Shown here: piece by piece, positions 1-7,611 of the stretch
How positions within the stretch are numbered: position 1 is the first letter of the stretch
Layout of the letters: each line of letters opens with the position of its first letter
Assembly (NCBI GenBank): GCA_905210845.1
Contig: CAJLYG010000018.1
Location: forward strand, 1 to 28,609
DNA: 28,609 nt
Reading direction: 5' to 3'
DNA from: an uncultured Prevotella sp.
GTDB lineage: Bacteria; Bacteroidota; Bacteroidia; Bacteroidales; Bacteroidaceae
The notes under the pieces: model-generated
Database searches by the model: none
What the model saw: the letters and a program-made list of their open reading frames with translations, nothing else
What the model was told of the DNA's origin: nothing
Position numbers and translations under genes: made by a program

Positions 1-34
1 AATAATATTTCTTACTTGACAAATAAGAGTTAAT
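1..34. other. AT-rich sequence foreign to recA at the window edge
   Basis: Only about six of these 34 bases are G or C, against roughly half in the adjoining recA. Read on the minus strand they stay open in the recA frame but do not encode RecA. They contain a short hairpin, CTTATTT-GTC-AAGTAAG, with one G-T pair. The bases next to the junction on the minus strand read GTGTG, which fits the 5' end of a group II intron, but recA itself could supply the same bases. Too little sequence is present to identify the element. Confidence 0.6.
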
Positions 35-670
35 CACACCGATCTTTTCTCGCAATTGATTGATGAAAATACAGGTGGTATTGGTCTTGCTAATAGTTGC
101 AGTCAACTTTCGAAGGGCCTGACTCATCAGCCGTGCCTGTAAGCCGACCTTATTGTCACCCATATCACCTTCTATTTCTGCCTTGGGAGTTAAAGCCGCA
201 ACGGAGTCTACGACCAAGATATCAATAGCCGAAGAGCGAATCAGCTGATCCGCGATCTCCAGAGCTTGCTCTCCATTATCTGGCTGTGAGATCCAAAGGT
301 TATCAACATCAACGCCAAGTTTAGAAGCATAAAAACGATCAAAGGCATGTTCTGCATCAATAAAGGCAGCAATGCCAGCTCTCTTTTGTGCCTCTGCAAT
401 TGCATGGATAGCCAATGTCGTCTTACCCGAACTTTCCGGACCGAAGATCTCAATGATACGACCCCGTGGGTAGCCACCTACCCCTAAAGCCGCATCCAGC
501 CCGATACTACCGGTAGGGATGACGTCTACTTGTTCTATTTTCTCGTCGCCGAGTTTCATAATAGAGCCCTTGCCAAAGTCTTTTTCTATCTTAGACATGG
601 CAGCCTGAAGTGCCTTCAGTTTACCTTCCTGGGCTTCCAAGGCTTCTTCGTTTCCTTCTTTTTTTGCCAT
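1..670 (-). CDS. recA: RecA recombinase, N-terminal part; homology broken near the window edge
   Basis: RecA forms ATP-dependent filaments on single-stranded DNA, drives strand exchange and triggers the SOS response. The frame opens at ATG 670 and runs to the window edge without a stop (223 codons). Walker [10 protein letters not shown] is at residues 77-85, and [11 protein letters not shown] and [10 protein letters not shown] follow as expected for the core ATPase. Up to residue 212 the match to RecA is excellent. Directly after IGV, where RecA proteins almost invariably continue MFGNPETTTGGNALKFYA (loop L2), this sequence reads [11 protein letters not shown], encoded by about 34 very AT-rich bases. 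So the DNA-binding loop and everything after it are absent from the window. An inserted element or an assembly junction are both possible. The gene starts 37 bases after the upstream dehydrogenase stop, on the same strand. Confidence 0.95.
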   Translation of the reverse strand, partial: MAKKEGNEEALEAQEGKLKALQAAMSKIEKDFGKGSIMKLGDEKIEQVDVIPTGSIGLDAALGVGGYPRGRIIEIFGPESSGKTTLAIHAIAEAQKRAGIAAFIDAEHAFDRFYASKLGVDVDNLWISQPDNGEQALEIADQLIRSSAIDILVVDSVAALTPKAEIEGDMGDNKVGLQARLMSQALRKLTATISKTNTTCIFINQLREKIGVINSYLSSKKYY

Positions 671-707
671 AGTTTTGAATGTATAAAGGGGTTAGTAATA
701 GTTTTGC

Positions 708-1946
708 TTACAGCTCAAGATCCCCATCGAACACTTCATTCCAAGGTAGGCCTTGCTTATTCAGTTGTTCCATAAATGGATCCGGATCGAACTCCTCGAC
801 GTTCCACACTCCTGGCTTACGCCAGATGCCCTTACAGAACATCATTGCTCCGATCATGGCCGGCACGCCAGTAGTGTAGCTGACGCCCTGCATGCCTGTT
901 TCCTGATAGGCATCCTGATGCTTGCAATTGTTATATATATAATAGGTATGTTCTTTCCCGTCTTTGATACCGCGGATACGGCAACCGATAGAAGTCTCTC
1001 CATCGTAGTGCTCTCCAAGATCCTGAGGATTAGGGAGCACGGCCTTTAAGAACTGCAACGGAACAATCTTTACCTTCACCATTTTACCGGACCCATCTGC
1101 CAACGGTGCCTCATAGGTAACCTCGTCAATGCGAGACATGCCTAAGTTCTGGATACAGTCTAAATAGGTAAGGTATTGTTGACCGAAAGTCATCCAAAAC
1201 CGAGCTTCCTTGATCGTCGGATAATTCTTGACCAAGCTCTCAAGCTCTTCATGGTGCATCAGATAACTTTCACGGGGACCGATGTTCGGATACGTGAGAG
1301 GCTTATGAATTTCCAAGGGATCCGTCTCAATCCACTTCCCATCCTTATAATAGAGACCTTTCTGGGTGATCTCCCGAATATTGATCTCAGGATTGAAATT
1401 CGTTGCGAACGCCTTATGATGGTTGCCTGCATTACAGTCGACAATGTCGAGCTGTGTTATTTCGTCAAAGACATGTTTGGCTGCATAGGCAGTAAAGATT
1501 CCACTAACCCCCGGGTCAAAGCCACAACCGAGGATTGCTGTCAACCCAGCTTTCTCGAATCTGTCTTTATAGGCCCATTGCCATGAATATTCGAAATGGG
1601 CCTCATCCTTTGGCTCGTAATTGGCTGTATCCATATAGTTGACGCCACATGCGAGGCATGCGTCCATGATGGTCAAGTCCTGATAGGGAAGAGCCAGATT
1701 GAGTACCAGTTCAGGCTTATAGCTGTTGAGCAGTGCTTTCAACTGCTCTACGTCATCAGCGTCCACCTCTGCAGTTTGGATATCCATCTGATAGCCTTTA
1801 TCATGGATACTCTTCACAAGCCTGTCACATTTTTCCTTGTGATGACTGGCTATCATGAACTCAGTAAATACATCCGTGTTCTGCGCAATTTTAAAAGCCG
1901 CAACCGTAGCAACGCCACCGGCGCCAATCATTAAAACTCTACTCAT
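708..1946 (-). CDS. Saccharopine dehydrogenase-family protein, probable carboxynorspermidine/carboxyspermidine dehydrogenase
   Basis: The family makes carboxy(nor)spermidine by reductive condensation of a diamine with aspartate semialdehyde using NADPH, the step before decarboxylation by NspC in the alternative spermidine pathway of many gut bacteria. The 412-residue protein has an N-terminal Rossmann fold with the dinucleotide-binding GAGGVA at residues 8-13, then the saccharopine dehydrogenase-type segment LGCGFDPGVSG. Length and the C-terminal TTGVPAMIGA segment fit the carboxynorspermidine subfamily better than lysine-pathway enzymes. It is a soluble cytoplasmic protein. It lies 24 bases after the upstream hypothetical gene and 37 bases before recA, all co-oriented, so one transcript is likely. 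The partner decarboxylase is not in the window, so the exact substrate is inferred. Confidence 0.8.
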   Translation of the reverse strand: MSRVLMIGAGGVATVAAFKIAQNTDVFTEFMIASHHKEKCDRLVKSIHDKGYQMDIQTAEVDADDVEQLKALLNSYKPELVLNLALPYQDLTIMDACLACGVNYMDTANYEPKDEAHFEYSWQWAYKDRFEKAGLTAILGCGFDPGVSGIFTAYAAKHVFDEITQLDIVDCNAGNHHKAFATNFNPEINIREITQKGLYYKDGKWIETDPLEIHKPLTYPNIGPRESYLMHHEELESLVKNYPTIKEARFWMTFGQQYLTYLDCIQNLGMSRIDEVTYEAPLADGSGKMVKVKIVPLQFLKAVLPNPQDLGEHYDGETSIGCRIRGIKDGKEHTYYIYNNCKHQDAYQETGMQGVSYTTGVPAMIGAMMFCKGIWRKPGVWNVEEFDPDPFMEQLNKQGLPWNEVFDGDLEL

Positions 1947-1970
1947 GATTATAATGCTTAAACGTTATTA

Positions 1971-2573
1971 TTATTTGATTTCATCTGCCTTAATGCCAAG
2001 GGCACTCATTAAGGAATATCCTAAGATCTCCTGATGGAAATTGCCACCTTGCATCGGCTGCATGGAAAATACCGTGATCCGTTTTGTATCATCCTCCAGA
2101 TAATGCAAGGCACCACGGATCTTATCATAGATATCTCCCTCGTCCGCATTGGGGATTACCATCACGCGCTGTATATCTTTTTGAGCGATAACCGTATTCA
2201 GTATATCTATGATGTAGTCGTCTTTGCTGACGACATTCTCTACGGGAAAGGACGTGAAGATAAATTCCCCCAGGCTGTCCCTGAAGGCCATCCCCGTCAA
2301 CTCATCTTCATACTTTGCCGGTTGGAAGTTCTCCAACTTAAGACTACCCTTCTGGTGGAGCAATATGACCTGTGTCTCATGATCCCCTTCCCGGATTCCC
2401 CCGTCAAGGGCAACGCAATCTATCCAATGGGCCATGTCTGCCCGAGGTATTTTCCTCCCTATTATCCTTTCGAAGTTTACGATAAGGTCAAAAGCCACCT
2501 GGTCGAGATAGTCGGCATCGACTATGATCATATTTTCGCTCCAATGGATATCATTTGTATTTTGTGCATTCAT
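1971..2573 (-). CDS. Conserved Bacteroidales hypothetical protein (resembles DUF6621)
   Basis: A 200-residue soluble protein without signal peptide or membrane segments. I recognise it only as a Bacteroidales-restricted hypothetical resembling DUF6621; no function is known to me. Visible features are an early VDADYLDQVAFDLIVNFER segment, an acidic middle, and a C-terminal half with alternating hydrophobic stretches (RVMVIPNADEG, RITVFSMQPM) that looks like an alpha/beta fold. It is first in a probable operon with the dehydrogenase and recA. The ATG at 2573 is only 5 bases after a consensus -7 box, so either the message is leaderless or translation starts at Met15 (2531). The match to the family before Met15 appears weak but includes a conserved-looking IHWSEN, which favours the first ATG. 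Confidence 0.75.
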   Translation of the reverse strand: MNAQNTNDIHWSENMIIVDADYLDQVAFDLIVNFERIIGRKIPRADMAHWIDCVALDGGIREGDHETQVILLHQKGSLKLENFQPAKYEDELTGMAFRDSLGEFIFTSFPVENVVSKDDYIIDILNTVIAQKDIQRVMVIPNADEGDIYDKIRGALHYLEDDTKRITVFSMQPMQGGNFHQEILGYSLMSALGIKADEIK

Positions 2574-2578
2574 GTGGA

Positions 2579-2609
2579 CAAAGATACATTAATTTATTCA
2601 ATTATCAAA
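2579..2609 (-). promoter_or_regulatory. Bacteroidota-type promoter for the hypothetical-dehydrogenase-recA operon
   Basis: On the minus strand TTTG (2609-2606), a 19-base spacer and TATCTTTG (2586-2579) match the TTTG-N19-TAnnTTTG promoter of Bacteroidota. The expected transcription start falls within a few bases of ATG 2573. Confidence 0.75.
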
Positions 2610-2660
2610 AGTTTTAGATTAAAAATCAATTCTTTATGTGTCCAATGTCAGATTATATTG

Positions 2661-2668
2661 TATCTTTG
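2661..2668 (+). promoter_or_regulatory. -7 box of the rhaD promoter
   Basis: TATCTTTG matches the Bacteroidota -7 box exactly. The -33 element is poor (GTGT/TGTG near 2637-2641), which would fit an activator-dependent promoter. A leader of roughly 25 bases precedes ATG 2701. Confidence 0.6.
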
Positions 2669-2700
2669 CATCATCAAAGGAACTATTAACAAGAAAAAAG

Positions 2701-3510
2701 ATGAAAAGTATTTTGGAAGGTCGCCCAGCCTTAAAGAAGGAAATTGAGAAAATAGCCGAGGTAGCCGGATATCTTTGGCAAAATGGATGGGCAGAACGCA
2801 ATGGTGGTAACATTACCGTAAACATAACGGATCTTGTAGATGATGAAATCAAGTCTTTGCCTGCGATCAGTGAGGTTAAGCATATTGGGGTCACGTTACC
2901 TTGCCTGAAAGGTTGCTATTTCTTCTGCAAGGGAACAGGGAAGCGTATGCGCGACTTAGCACGATGGCCGATGGACAACGGATCAATCATCCGCATTCTC
3001 GATGATTGTGAGAGCTATGTGATAATTGCTGATCATCCCGTAAATCCTACCAGTGAAATTCCAAGCCATCTCTCTGTGCATAACCGTCTGATAGAAAAGG
3101 GATCAGCCTATAAAGCCACGGTCCATACACATCCTATCGAACTGATTGCCATGAGCCATAACAAGAAGTTTATGGAGAAGGATGTCCTGACCAAAATACT
3201 ATGGAGCATGATACCAGAAACAAAGGCATTCTGTCCACTGGGACTCGGCACCGTACCTTATGCTCTCCCAGGGAGTGTAAAACTGGCTGATACAACCTTA
3301 CAGGAATTAGAGGATTACGATGTGGTCTTGTGGGAAAAACATGGCGTCTTTGCCAAAGGACTGGATGTCATGGATGCTTTCGACCAGATTGATGTGTTGT
3401 CCAAGAGTGCTAAAATCTATATCGATGCAAAATGTATGGGCTTCGAGCCAGATGGCATGACGGATGAGCAGCTTAAGGAAATGTCTGTAGCTTTCCACCT
3501 TCCTAAATAA
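2701..3510 (+). CDS. rhaD: L-rhamnulose-1-phosphate aldolase
   Basis: Cleaves L-rhamnulose 1-phosphate to dihydroxyacetone phosphate and L-lactaldehyde, the last dedicated step of rhamnose breakdown. The 269-residue protein is close in length to the E. coli enzyme (about 274) and belongs to the class II aldolase/adducin family. Zinc ligands are visible as His142 and His144 in VHTHP and His214 in WEKHGVF; Glu119 in TSEIPSH corresponds to the catalytic glutamate; NGGNITV near residue 34 is the phosphate-binding region. The frame is open upstream to 2638, but ATG 2701 is chosen because it follows the -7 box by 33 bases and gives the family length. It converges on rhaT from the other side of a shared terminator, separate from the rhaBAT transcript. 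Confidence 0.95.
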   Translation: MKSILEGRPALKKEIEKIAEVAGYLWQNGWAERNGGNITVNITDLVDDEIKSLPAISEVKHIGVTLPCLKGCYFFCKGTGKRMRDLARWPMDNGSIIRILDDCESYVIIADHPVNPTSEIPSHLSVHNRLIEKGSAYKATVHTHPIELIAMSHNKKFMEKDVLTKILWSMIPETKAFCPLGLGTVPYALPGSVKLADTTLQELEDYDVVLWEKHGVFAKGLDVMDAFDQIDVLSKSAKIYIDAKCMGFEPDGMTDEQLKEMSVAFHLPK

Positions 3511-3535
3511 TACAAAAGGCTCTGCCGTTTGATAC

Positions 3536-3576
3536 CATAAAGGGATGTCCTTGTGAAGGAGGAACATCCCTTTATG
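3536..3576. terminator. Bidirectional terminator between rhaD and rhaT
   Basis: A perfect 13-base inverted repeat, CATAAAGGGATGT (3536-3548) and its complement (3564-3576), encloses a second small stem CCTT-GTG-AAGG. It sits between two convergent genes. The flanks are AT-rich but have no long T-run. Confidence 0.7.
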
Positions 3577-3589
3577 CTTGAATTAATCT

Positions 3590-4624
3590 TTATACCAATT
3601 GGGGAAGGAAGCAGGAGGTCAACAAGATAATAATGCCAATGACCAACACCATGATCGTCTGCTTTGAGCAGCCTTTCCATTCTTTCAAAATGATACCCCA
3701 GACATTGGAAAAGACCACATTGAGTGCCATAAGAATACAGAACGACAACGTCATCAAGGTCGGTGAAGATTTAAGGAAGCCTTTTCCTAATGAAAGCCCA
3801 AAGAACTGACTATACCAAAGAGCACCAGCAAGTAAACAGAAGAAAGCATTATTCAACCACACACTGCCCTTCTTGTAATCTCCCCAAGTGTGGTTCCTCT
3901 GATTCTGATAAAGACAATAAATAGCATTCGTTAGGAATCCCCCAAAGGTTACCAACAATGTCGCGGGCAAAGTCTTGAACATCGGATGGGTCAGATCGCC
4001 GAAATTGATATCTTTACCAAACTCAAGTCCGACATTGAAGCATCCACTCATAAAGCCTGCCAACAAAGCAATGACAATACCCTTGGGGAAATTAAAGTCT
4101 CTGACTGCAGCTTTCTTCTCTTCTTCTGAGAGGGATGCCGACTTCATTGAACCGGCAATGCCAATAATAGCGATGCCCACTAAAGTGACGATCACGCCCA
4201 AAATCACGGAAAAGGTTAAAGCCCTCAATGCGTTCAGCTCTGGAAAAAATATGTTCAAGAGAATGGGTCCCATGATCGTACCAAGTCCAGCACAGGTACC
4301 CAGTGCAATAGACTGTCCGAGAGCCACGCCCAAATAACGCATGGAGAGTCCAAAAGTCAGGCCTCCCACCCCCCAAAGTACGCCGAACAATATAGTCATC
4401 CAAAAATGGAATGATGGCGACTGGGCAAAGAGCTCGAGCAAAGAATAACCTGGCGGGACTGCAAGCAAGGCTCCTAAAATAGGAAAGACCAACCAGGCAA
4501 ATACTCCTTGGACGATCCAATAGCTCTCCCAACTCCAGTCCTTGATCTTGTTAATAGGGACGTAACAACTTGACTGACAAAAGGCACCGATGGCGATGAT
4601 AAGTAATCCTATCGTTATTTCCAT
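3590..4624 (-). CDS. rhaT: L-rhamnose-proton symporter
   Basis: Imports L-rhamnose across the inner membrane with protons. The 344 residues equal the length of E. coli RhaT, and about ten hydrophobic segments fill the protein, starting with EITIGLLIIAIGAFCQSSCYV. Family-typical stretches include QSSCYVPINKIKDWSWE near residues 18-34, GVGGLTFGLSMRYLGVALGQS in the middle and LWYSQFFGLSLGKG near the C-terminus. It is last in the rhaB-rhaA-rhaT array, 58 bases after the rhaA stop. The presence of a symporter, rather than a TonB/SusCD uptake locus, suggests free rhamnose arrives in the periplasm by other means; no rhamnosidase is in the window. Confidence 0.95.
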   Translation of the reverse strand: MEITIGLLIIAIGAFCQSSCYVPINKIKDWSWESYWIVQGVFAWLVFPILGALLAVPPGYSLLELFAQSPSFHFWMTILFGVLWGVGGLTFGLSMRYLGVALGQSIALGTCAGLGTIMGPILLNIFFPELNALRALTFSVILGVIVTLVGIAIIGIAGSMKSASLSEEEKKAAVRDFNFPKGIVIALLAGFMSGCFNVGLEFGKDINFGDLTHPMFKTLPATLLVTFGGFLTNAIYCLYQNQRNHTWGDYKKGSVWLNNAFFCLLAGALWYSQFFGLSLGKGFLKSSPTLMTLSFCILMALNVVFSNVWGIILKEWKGCSKQTIMVLVIGIIILLTSCFLPQLV

Positions 4625-4682
4625 ATCATAAAAACTGGGATTCCCTCCTAACCGAATAGAAGGGAACGAGGATTATTCTAAC

Positions 4683-5936
4683 TTAGTTTCTTTTGGACAG
4701 GACGTCTCTCTCATACTGTTCAACAGCCGGGATGAACTCCTCTCCTACCGGAATGTCGTTCTTATAGTTATAATAGTCATAGACAGCCCCAAATGGCAAT
4801 GTTTTCTCTTCCTCCAAGAGTGCCAGGCGTTCAAAGAGCTTACCCTCATCCTCATACTTGCGCAAAAGATCCAAAGGCTCAAGAAATGCCGAGAGCAATG
4901 ACTTCTGTACAGCACGGACGCCGATGATGTAAGCCCCTATACGATTGATGGATGCATCAAAGTAATCAAGTCCGATATGGGCTCGTTCCAGGCAATTAGC
5001 GCGTACCAATTCCAGGAAAAGATTCCGTGTATTGTCATCGAACAGAGTAACATGGTCGGAATCCCAGTGCATGGGACGACTGACATGGAGCATAAGTTCT
5101 GGAACGAAAAGCAGTAAGGAACTGACTGCATCAGACACGTTTTCTGTGGGCTCATAATGCCCTGTATCCAAGGTATAGATGACATTTTTCTTAGCACAAT
5201 AGCCAGCATAAAAATCATGCGATCCCACGGTATATGCTTCCAGTCCGATTCCAAACAATTTCGCTTCCAAACAGGTTTTCATATCCGGTAGGTTCTCTGA
5301 CAAGATCTCATCAAGGCTCTCTTTTAAAATCTGACGATAACGCATCCTCTCTACCGTAAGGTCCTTGCTGCCATCATGTACCCAAATGTTCATCATGCAA
5401 GGATTGCCCTGTGCCTTGCCCATGGCATTGGCAATCCGACGACAACGCTTGGTATGCTCAATCCAAAATCCGCGAATTTCCGGATCTGGATTAGAAAGGG
5501 TCAAATAACCACTCTTAGGATGAGAAAAAGAGGTGGAATTAAAATCCAAGCTGAGCCCTTGCTGCTTTGCCCAATCCATCCATCCTTGGAAATGCTTGAT
5601 CTCTACCTGATCTCGGTCGACGAATCCTCCCCCAAATTCTCCATACGTATCATGGAGATTCAAGCGGAACTTGCCACCCAACAAAGACACGACTTCTTCG
5701 ATGTCCTGCCTCAGTTCCTCGATATTACGAGCCCTGCCCGGATAATTACCCGTAGTCTGAATGCCACCTGATGCAGCTTCGCCACGTTCAAAACCCACAA
5801 CATCATCTGCCTGCCAGCAATGCAGGGAAATAGGGGTTTTCTGTAAAGTTTCAATGGCACGGTCAGTGTCTACGCCAATTTGAGCATAACGCTCTTTGGC
5901 AACTTGATAAGCTTTTTCGATTAATTCTGATTTCAT
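4683..5936 (-). CDS. rhaA: L-rhamnose isomerase
   Basis: Interconverts L-rhamnose and L-rhamnulose in the cytoplasm with a divalent metal. The 417 residues match the family (E. coli about 419). Conserved pieces include ISLHCWQADDVVGFE near the N-terminus, the metal-site region WVHDGSKD, LDTGHYEPTENVSDAVSSLL, MHVSRPMHWDSDHV and the C-terminal NRIGAYIIG. The gene begins 8 bases after the rhaB stop, so the two are almost certainly co-transcribed and probably translationally coupled. Confidence 0.96.
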   Translation of the reverse strand: MKSELIEKAYQVAKERYAQIGVDTDRAIETLQKTPISLHCWQADDVVGFERGEAASGGIQTTGNYPGRARNIEELRQDIEEVVSLLGGKFRLNLHDTYGEFGGGFVDRDQVEIKHFQGWMDWAKQQGLSLDFNSTSFSHPKSGYLTLSNPDPEIRGFWIEHTKRCRRIANAMGKAQGNPCMMNIWVHDGSKDLTVERMRYRQILKESLDEILSENLPDMKTCLEAKLFGIGLEAYTVGSHDFYAGYCAKKNVIYTLDTGHYEPTENVSDAVSSLLLFVPELMLHVSRPMHWDSDHVTLFDDNTRNLFLELVRANCLERAHIGLDYFDASINRIGAYIIGVRAVQKSLLSAFLEPLDLLRKYEDEGKLFERLALLEEEKTLPFGAVYDYYNYKNDIPVGEEFIPAVEQYERDVLSKRN

Positions 5937-5944
5937 TCTGTTTG

Positions 5945-7429
5945 TTATTTGTTTTGGGTTATTGCCAAGTACTTCTGATAAGCTTTGTCCCAGGTTTCTG
6001 GATCCTGAGGCTCAAATTTCTTCGGCTCTATGCTATTGGCAATGATCTTTCTCATTTCCCAGATATCTTTAACAAGTCCTGCAGCCTTTGCTTGCAGCAT
6101 GATATTGCCAATGGCTGTGCCTTCCTGGGGGCCGGCAAGAACAGTAACGCCACAGGAACTGGCTGTAAACTGATCCAGGAAATAATTCTTAGAGCCTCCC
6201 CCTACAATATGGAGCACGTTGATGTCGAAAGGCGCAAACTCCCTCAAATATCCCATCACTTGCCGATAGCGCAATGCCAGGGAGTCGAATATGCAACGAC
6301 AAATCTCAGCGACACTCTGCGGAACGGGCTGATGGGTGTTCCGGCAATAAGCTTGTATCGCCTCAATCATGGATGAGGGGTTCGCGAACATAGGATCATC
6401 TGGATTAATGAGGCTCTTGAATCCCTCTACCTTCATGGAATCCTCTTGCAATTGCAGGTGGCTCTTTGCACGCACTTCATCCGGCCATTCCTTCCGGCAA
6501 CGTTCATAAAGCCACATGCCACAGATATTCTTTAAGAAGCGTGTCGTACCTTCAACGCCACCTTCATTGGTAAAGTTGAGCGTATAGCTCTTTTCATTGA
6601 TGATCGCTTCCCGGCTCTCTATTCCCATCAGGCTCCAAGTCCCGGAACTCAGGTAAGCGAACTTCTCATCTTGGGCGGGCACGGCAGCAACTGCGCTCCC
6701 CGTATCGTGGCCAGCGACTGCAACGACAGGGACAGGACCTAAGCCCGTTATCTTCTGCACTTCTTCTGTCAACGGACCTATCACAGTGGCAGGGAAGACC
6801 ATCTTGCCAAAATGATCCCGGGTCAACCCTACGCTTGCCAAAAGTCTTTCATCTAATTTCTTCGTGCGGGGATCCAGCATTTCACTGGTTGAAGCAATCG
6901 TATATTCGCATACTTCCTTGCCCGTAAGCATATAGCCGAGGGCATCAGGAACGAACAAAACCTTCCTGGCATTTTCCAAAGCGCTGTCATGATTCTTGCG
7001 CATCGTGTATAATTGGAAGATAGAATTGAAGTTGATAAACTGGATGCCGGTAATATCATACACGTCCTTCTTGCTTATTTCTTCTTCGAAATACTTTTCC
7101 ATCATCCCGAAGGTGTGCGGGTCTCGATAAGACAACGGATTTCGCAAGATCGCGCCATCCTTGCCTACACAGACAAAGTCAACCCCCCAAGTATCAATAC
7201 CAATTGAGGTAAGGTCGACTCCTCTCCTTGCCACTTCCTTGAGCCCTTTGAGAATCTCATCATAAAGAGCGAAGATATCCCAATAAAAATGACCACCTGT
7301 TTGAATCAGGCTGTTGCCAAAGCGGGTTATCTCTTCCAATTCGAACTTTCCATTATTTAATGTGCCGATGATGGTTCGGCCGCTGGTAGCACCTAAGTCT
7401 ACTGCAAAAAAATGCTTCCTATTTTCCAT
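5945..7429 (-). CDS. rhaB: L-rhamnulokinase
   Basis: Phosphorylates L-rhamnulose at O-1 with ATP. The 494-residue protein belongs to the FGGY carbohydrate kinase family: DLGATSGR at residues 11-18 is the N-terminal phosphate-binding motif typical of rhamnulokinases, WGVDFVCVG carries the substrate-site aspartate, GHDTGSAVAAVPA and SSGTWSLMGIE form the central region, and HIVGGGSKNYFLDQFTA is the C-terminal adenosine motif. It is the first gene of the rhaBAT array. No AraC-family rhamnose regulator lies in the window, so control must come from elsewhere. Confidence 0.96.
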   Translation of the reverse strand: MENRKHFFAVDLGATSGRTIIGTLNNGKFELEEITRFGNSLIQTGGHFYWDIFALYDEILKGLKEVARRGVDLTSIGIDTWGVDFVCVGKDGAILRNPLSYRDPHTFGMMEKYFEEEISKKDVYDITGIQFINFNSIFQLYTMRKNHDSALENARKVLFVPDALGYMLTGKEVCEYTIASTSEMLDPRTKKLDERLLASVGLTRDHFGKMVFPATVIGPLTEEVQKITGLGPVPVVAVAGHDTGSAVAAVPAQDEKFAYLSSGTWSLMGIESREAIINEKSYTLNFTNEGGVEGTTRFLKNICGMWLYERCRKEWPDEVRAKSHLQLQEDSMKVEGFKSLINPDDPMFANPSSMIEAIQAYCRNTHQPVPQSVAEICRCIFDSLALRYRQVMGYLREFAPFDINVLHIVGGGSKNYFLDQFTASSCGVTVLAGPQEGTAIGNIMLQAKAAGLVKDIWEMRKIIANSIEPKKFEPQDPETWDKAYQKYLAITQNK

Positions 7430-7458
7430 TTTAGGGTAGATTGTGATAAATTCTAATG

Positions 7459-7466
7459 CAAAGATA
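7459..7466 (-). promoter_or_regulatory. -7 box of the rhaBAT promoter
   Basis: On the minus strand this reads TATCTTTG, the exact Bacteroidota -7 consensus, about 30 bases before ATG 7429. No TTTG is found 19-22 bases upstream, as expected of a promoter needing an activator. The 182-base divergent region to nhaD holds this box and the nhaD box. Confidence 0.6.
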
Positions 7467-7562
7467 AGATTATTCTTCCATTTCCGGCAGCGTTATTTGA
7501 TTTTTATTCTCAAAGATTTAATAATTTCTCCAGAATGCAATACTATTTAAGAATTAATTTAC

Positions 7563-7570
7563 TACCTTTG
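7563..7570 (+). promoter_or_regulatory. -7 box of the nhaD promoter
   Basis: TACCTTTG matches TAnnTTTG and lies 41 bases before the nhaD ATG. No clear -33 element is seen in the AT-rich sequence upstream. Confidence 0.6.
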
Positions 7571-7611
7571 TGCCCAAATTCATGTAATCTTAAATTTCAT
7601 CTGAACTAAAA

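Noticed and set aside
241..477. Minus-strand 78-codon frame inside recA, and plus-strand frames at 530-1049
   Set aside because: They overlap the well-supported recA and dehydrogenase genes in other frames and have no recognisable sequence.
213..670. An intein in RecA as the explanation for the break
   Set aside because: Inteins start with Cys, Ser or Thr at the junction and a recognisable block A; here the first divergent residue is Ile and the following sequence has no such block, although only 11 residues can be seen.
2034..2747. A 237-codon plus-strand frame across the hypothetical gene and the rhaD start
   Set aside because: It is antisense to a conserved Bacteroidales gene and runs through two promoters and into rhaD out of frame.
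4092..4532. A 146-codon frame inside rhaT on the same strand
   Set aside because: It is an Arg-rich out-of-frame shadow of a membrane protein with full-length family match.
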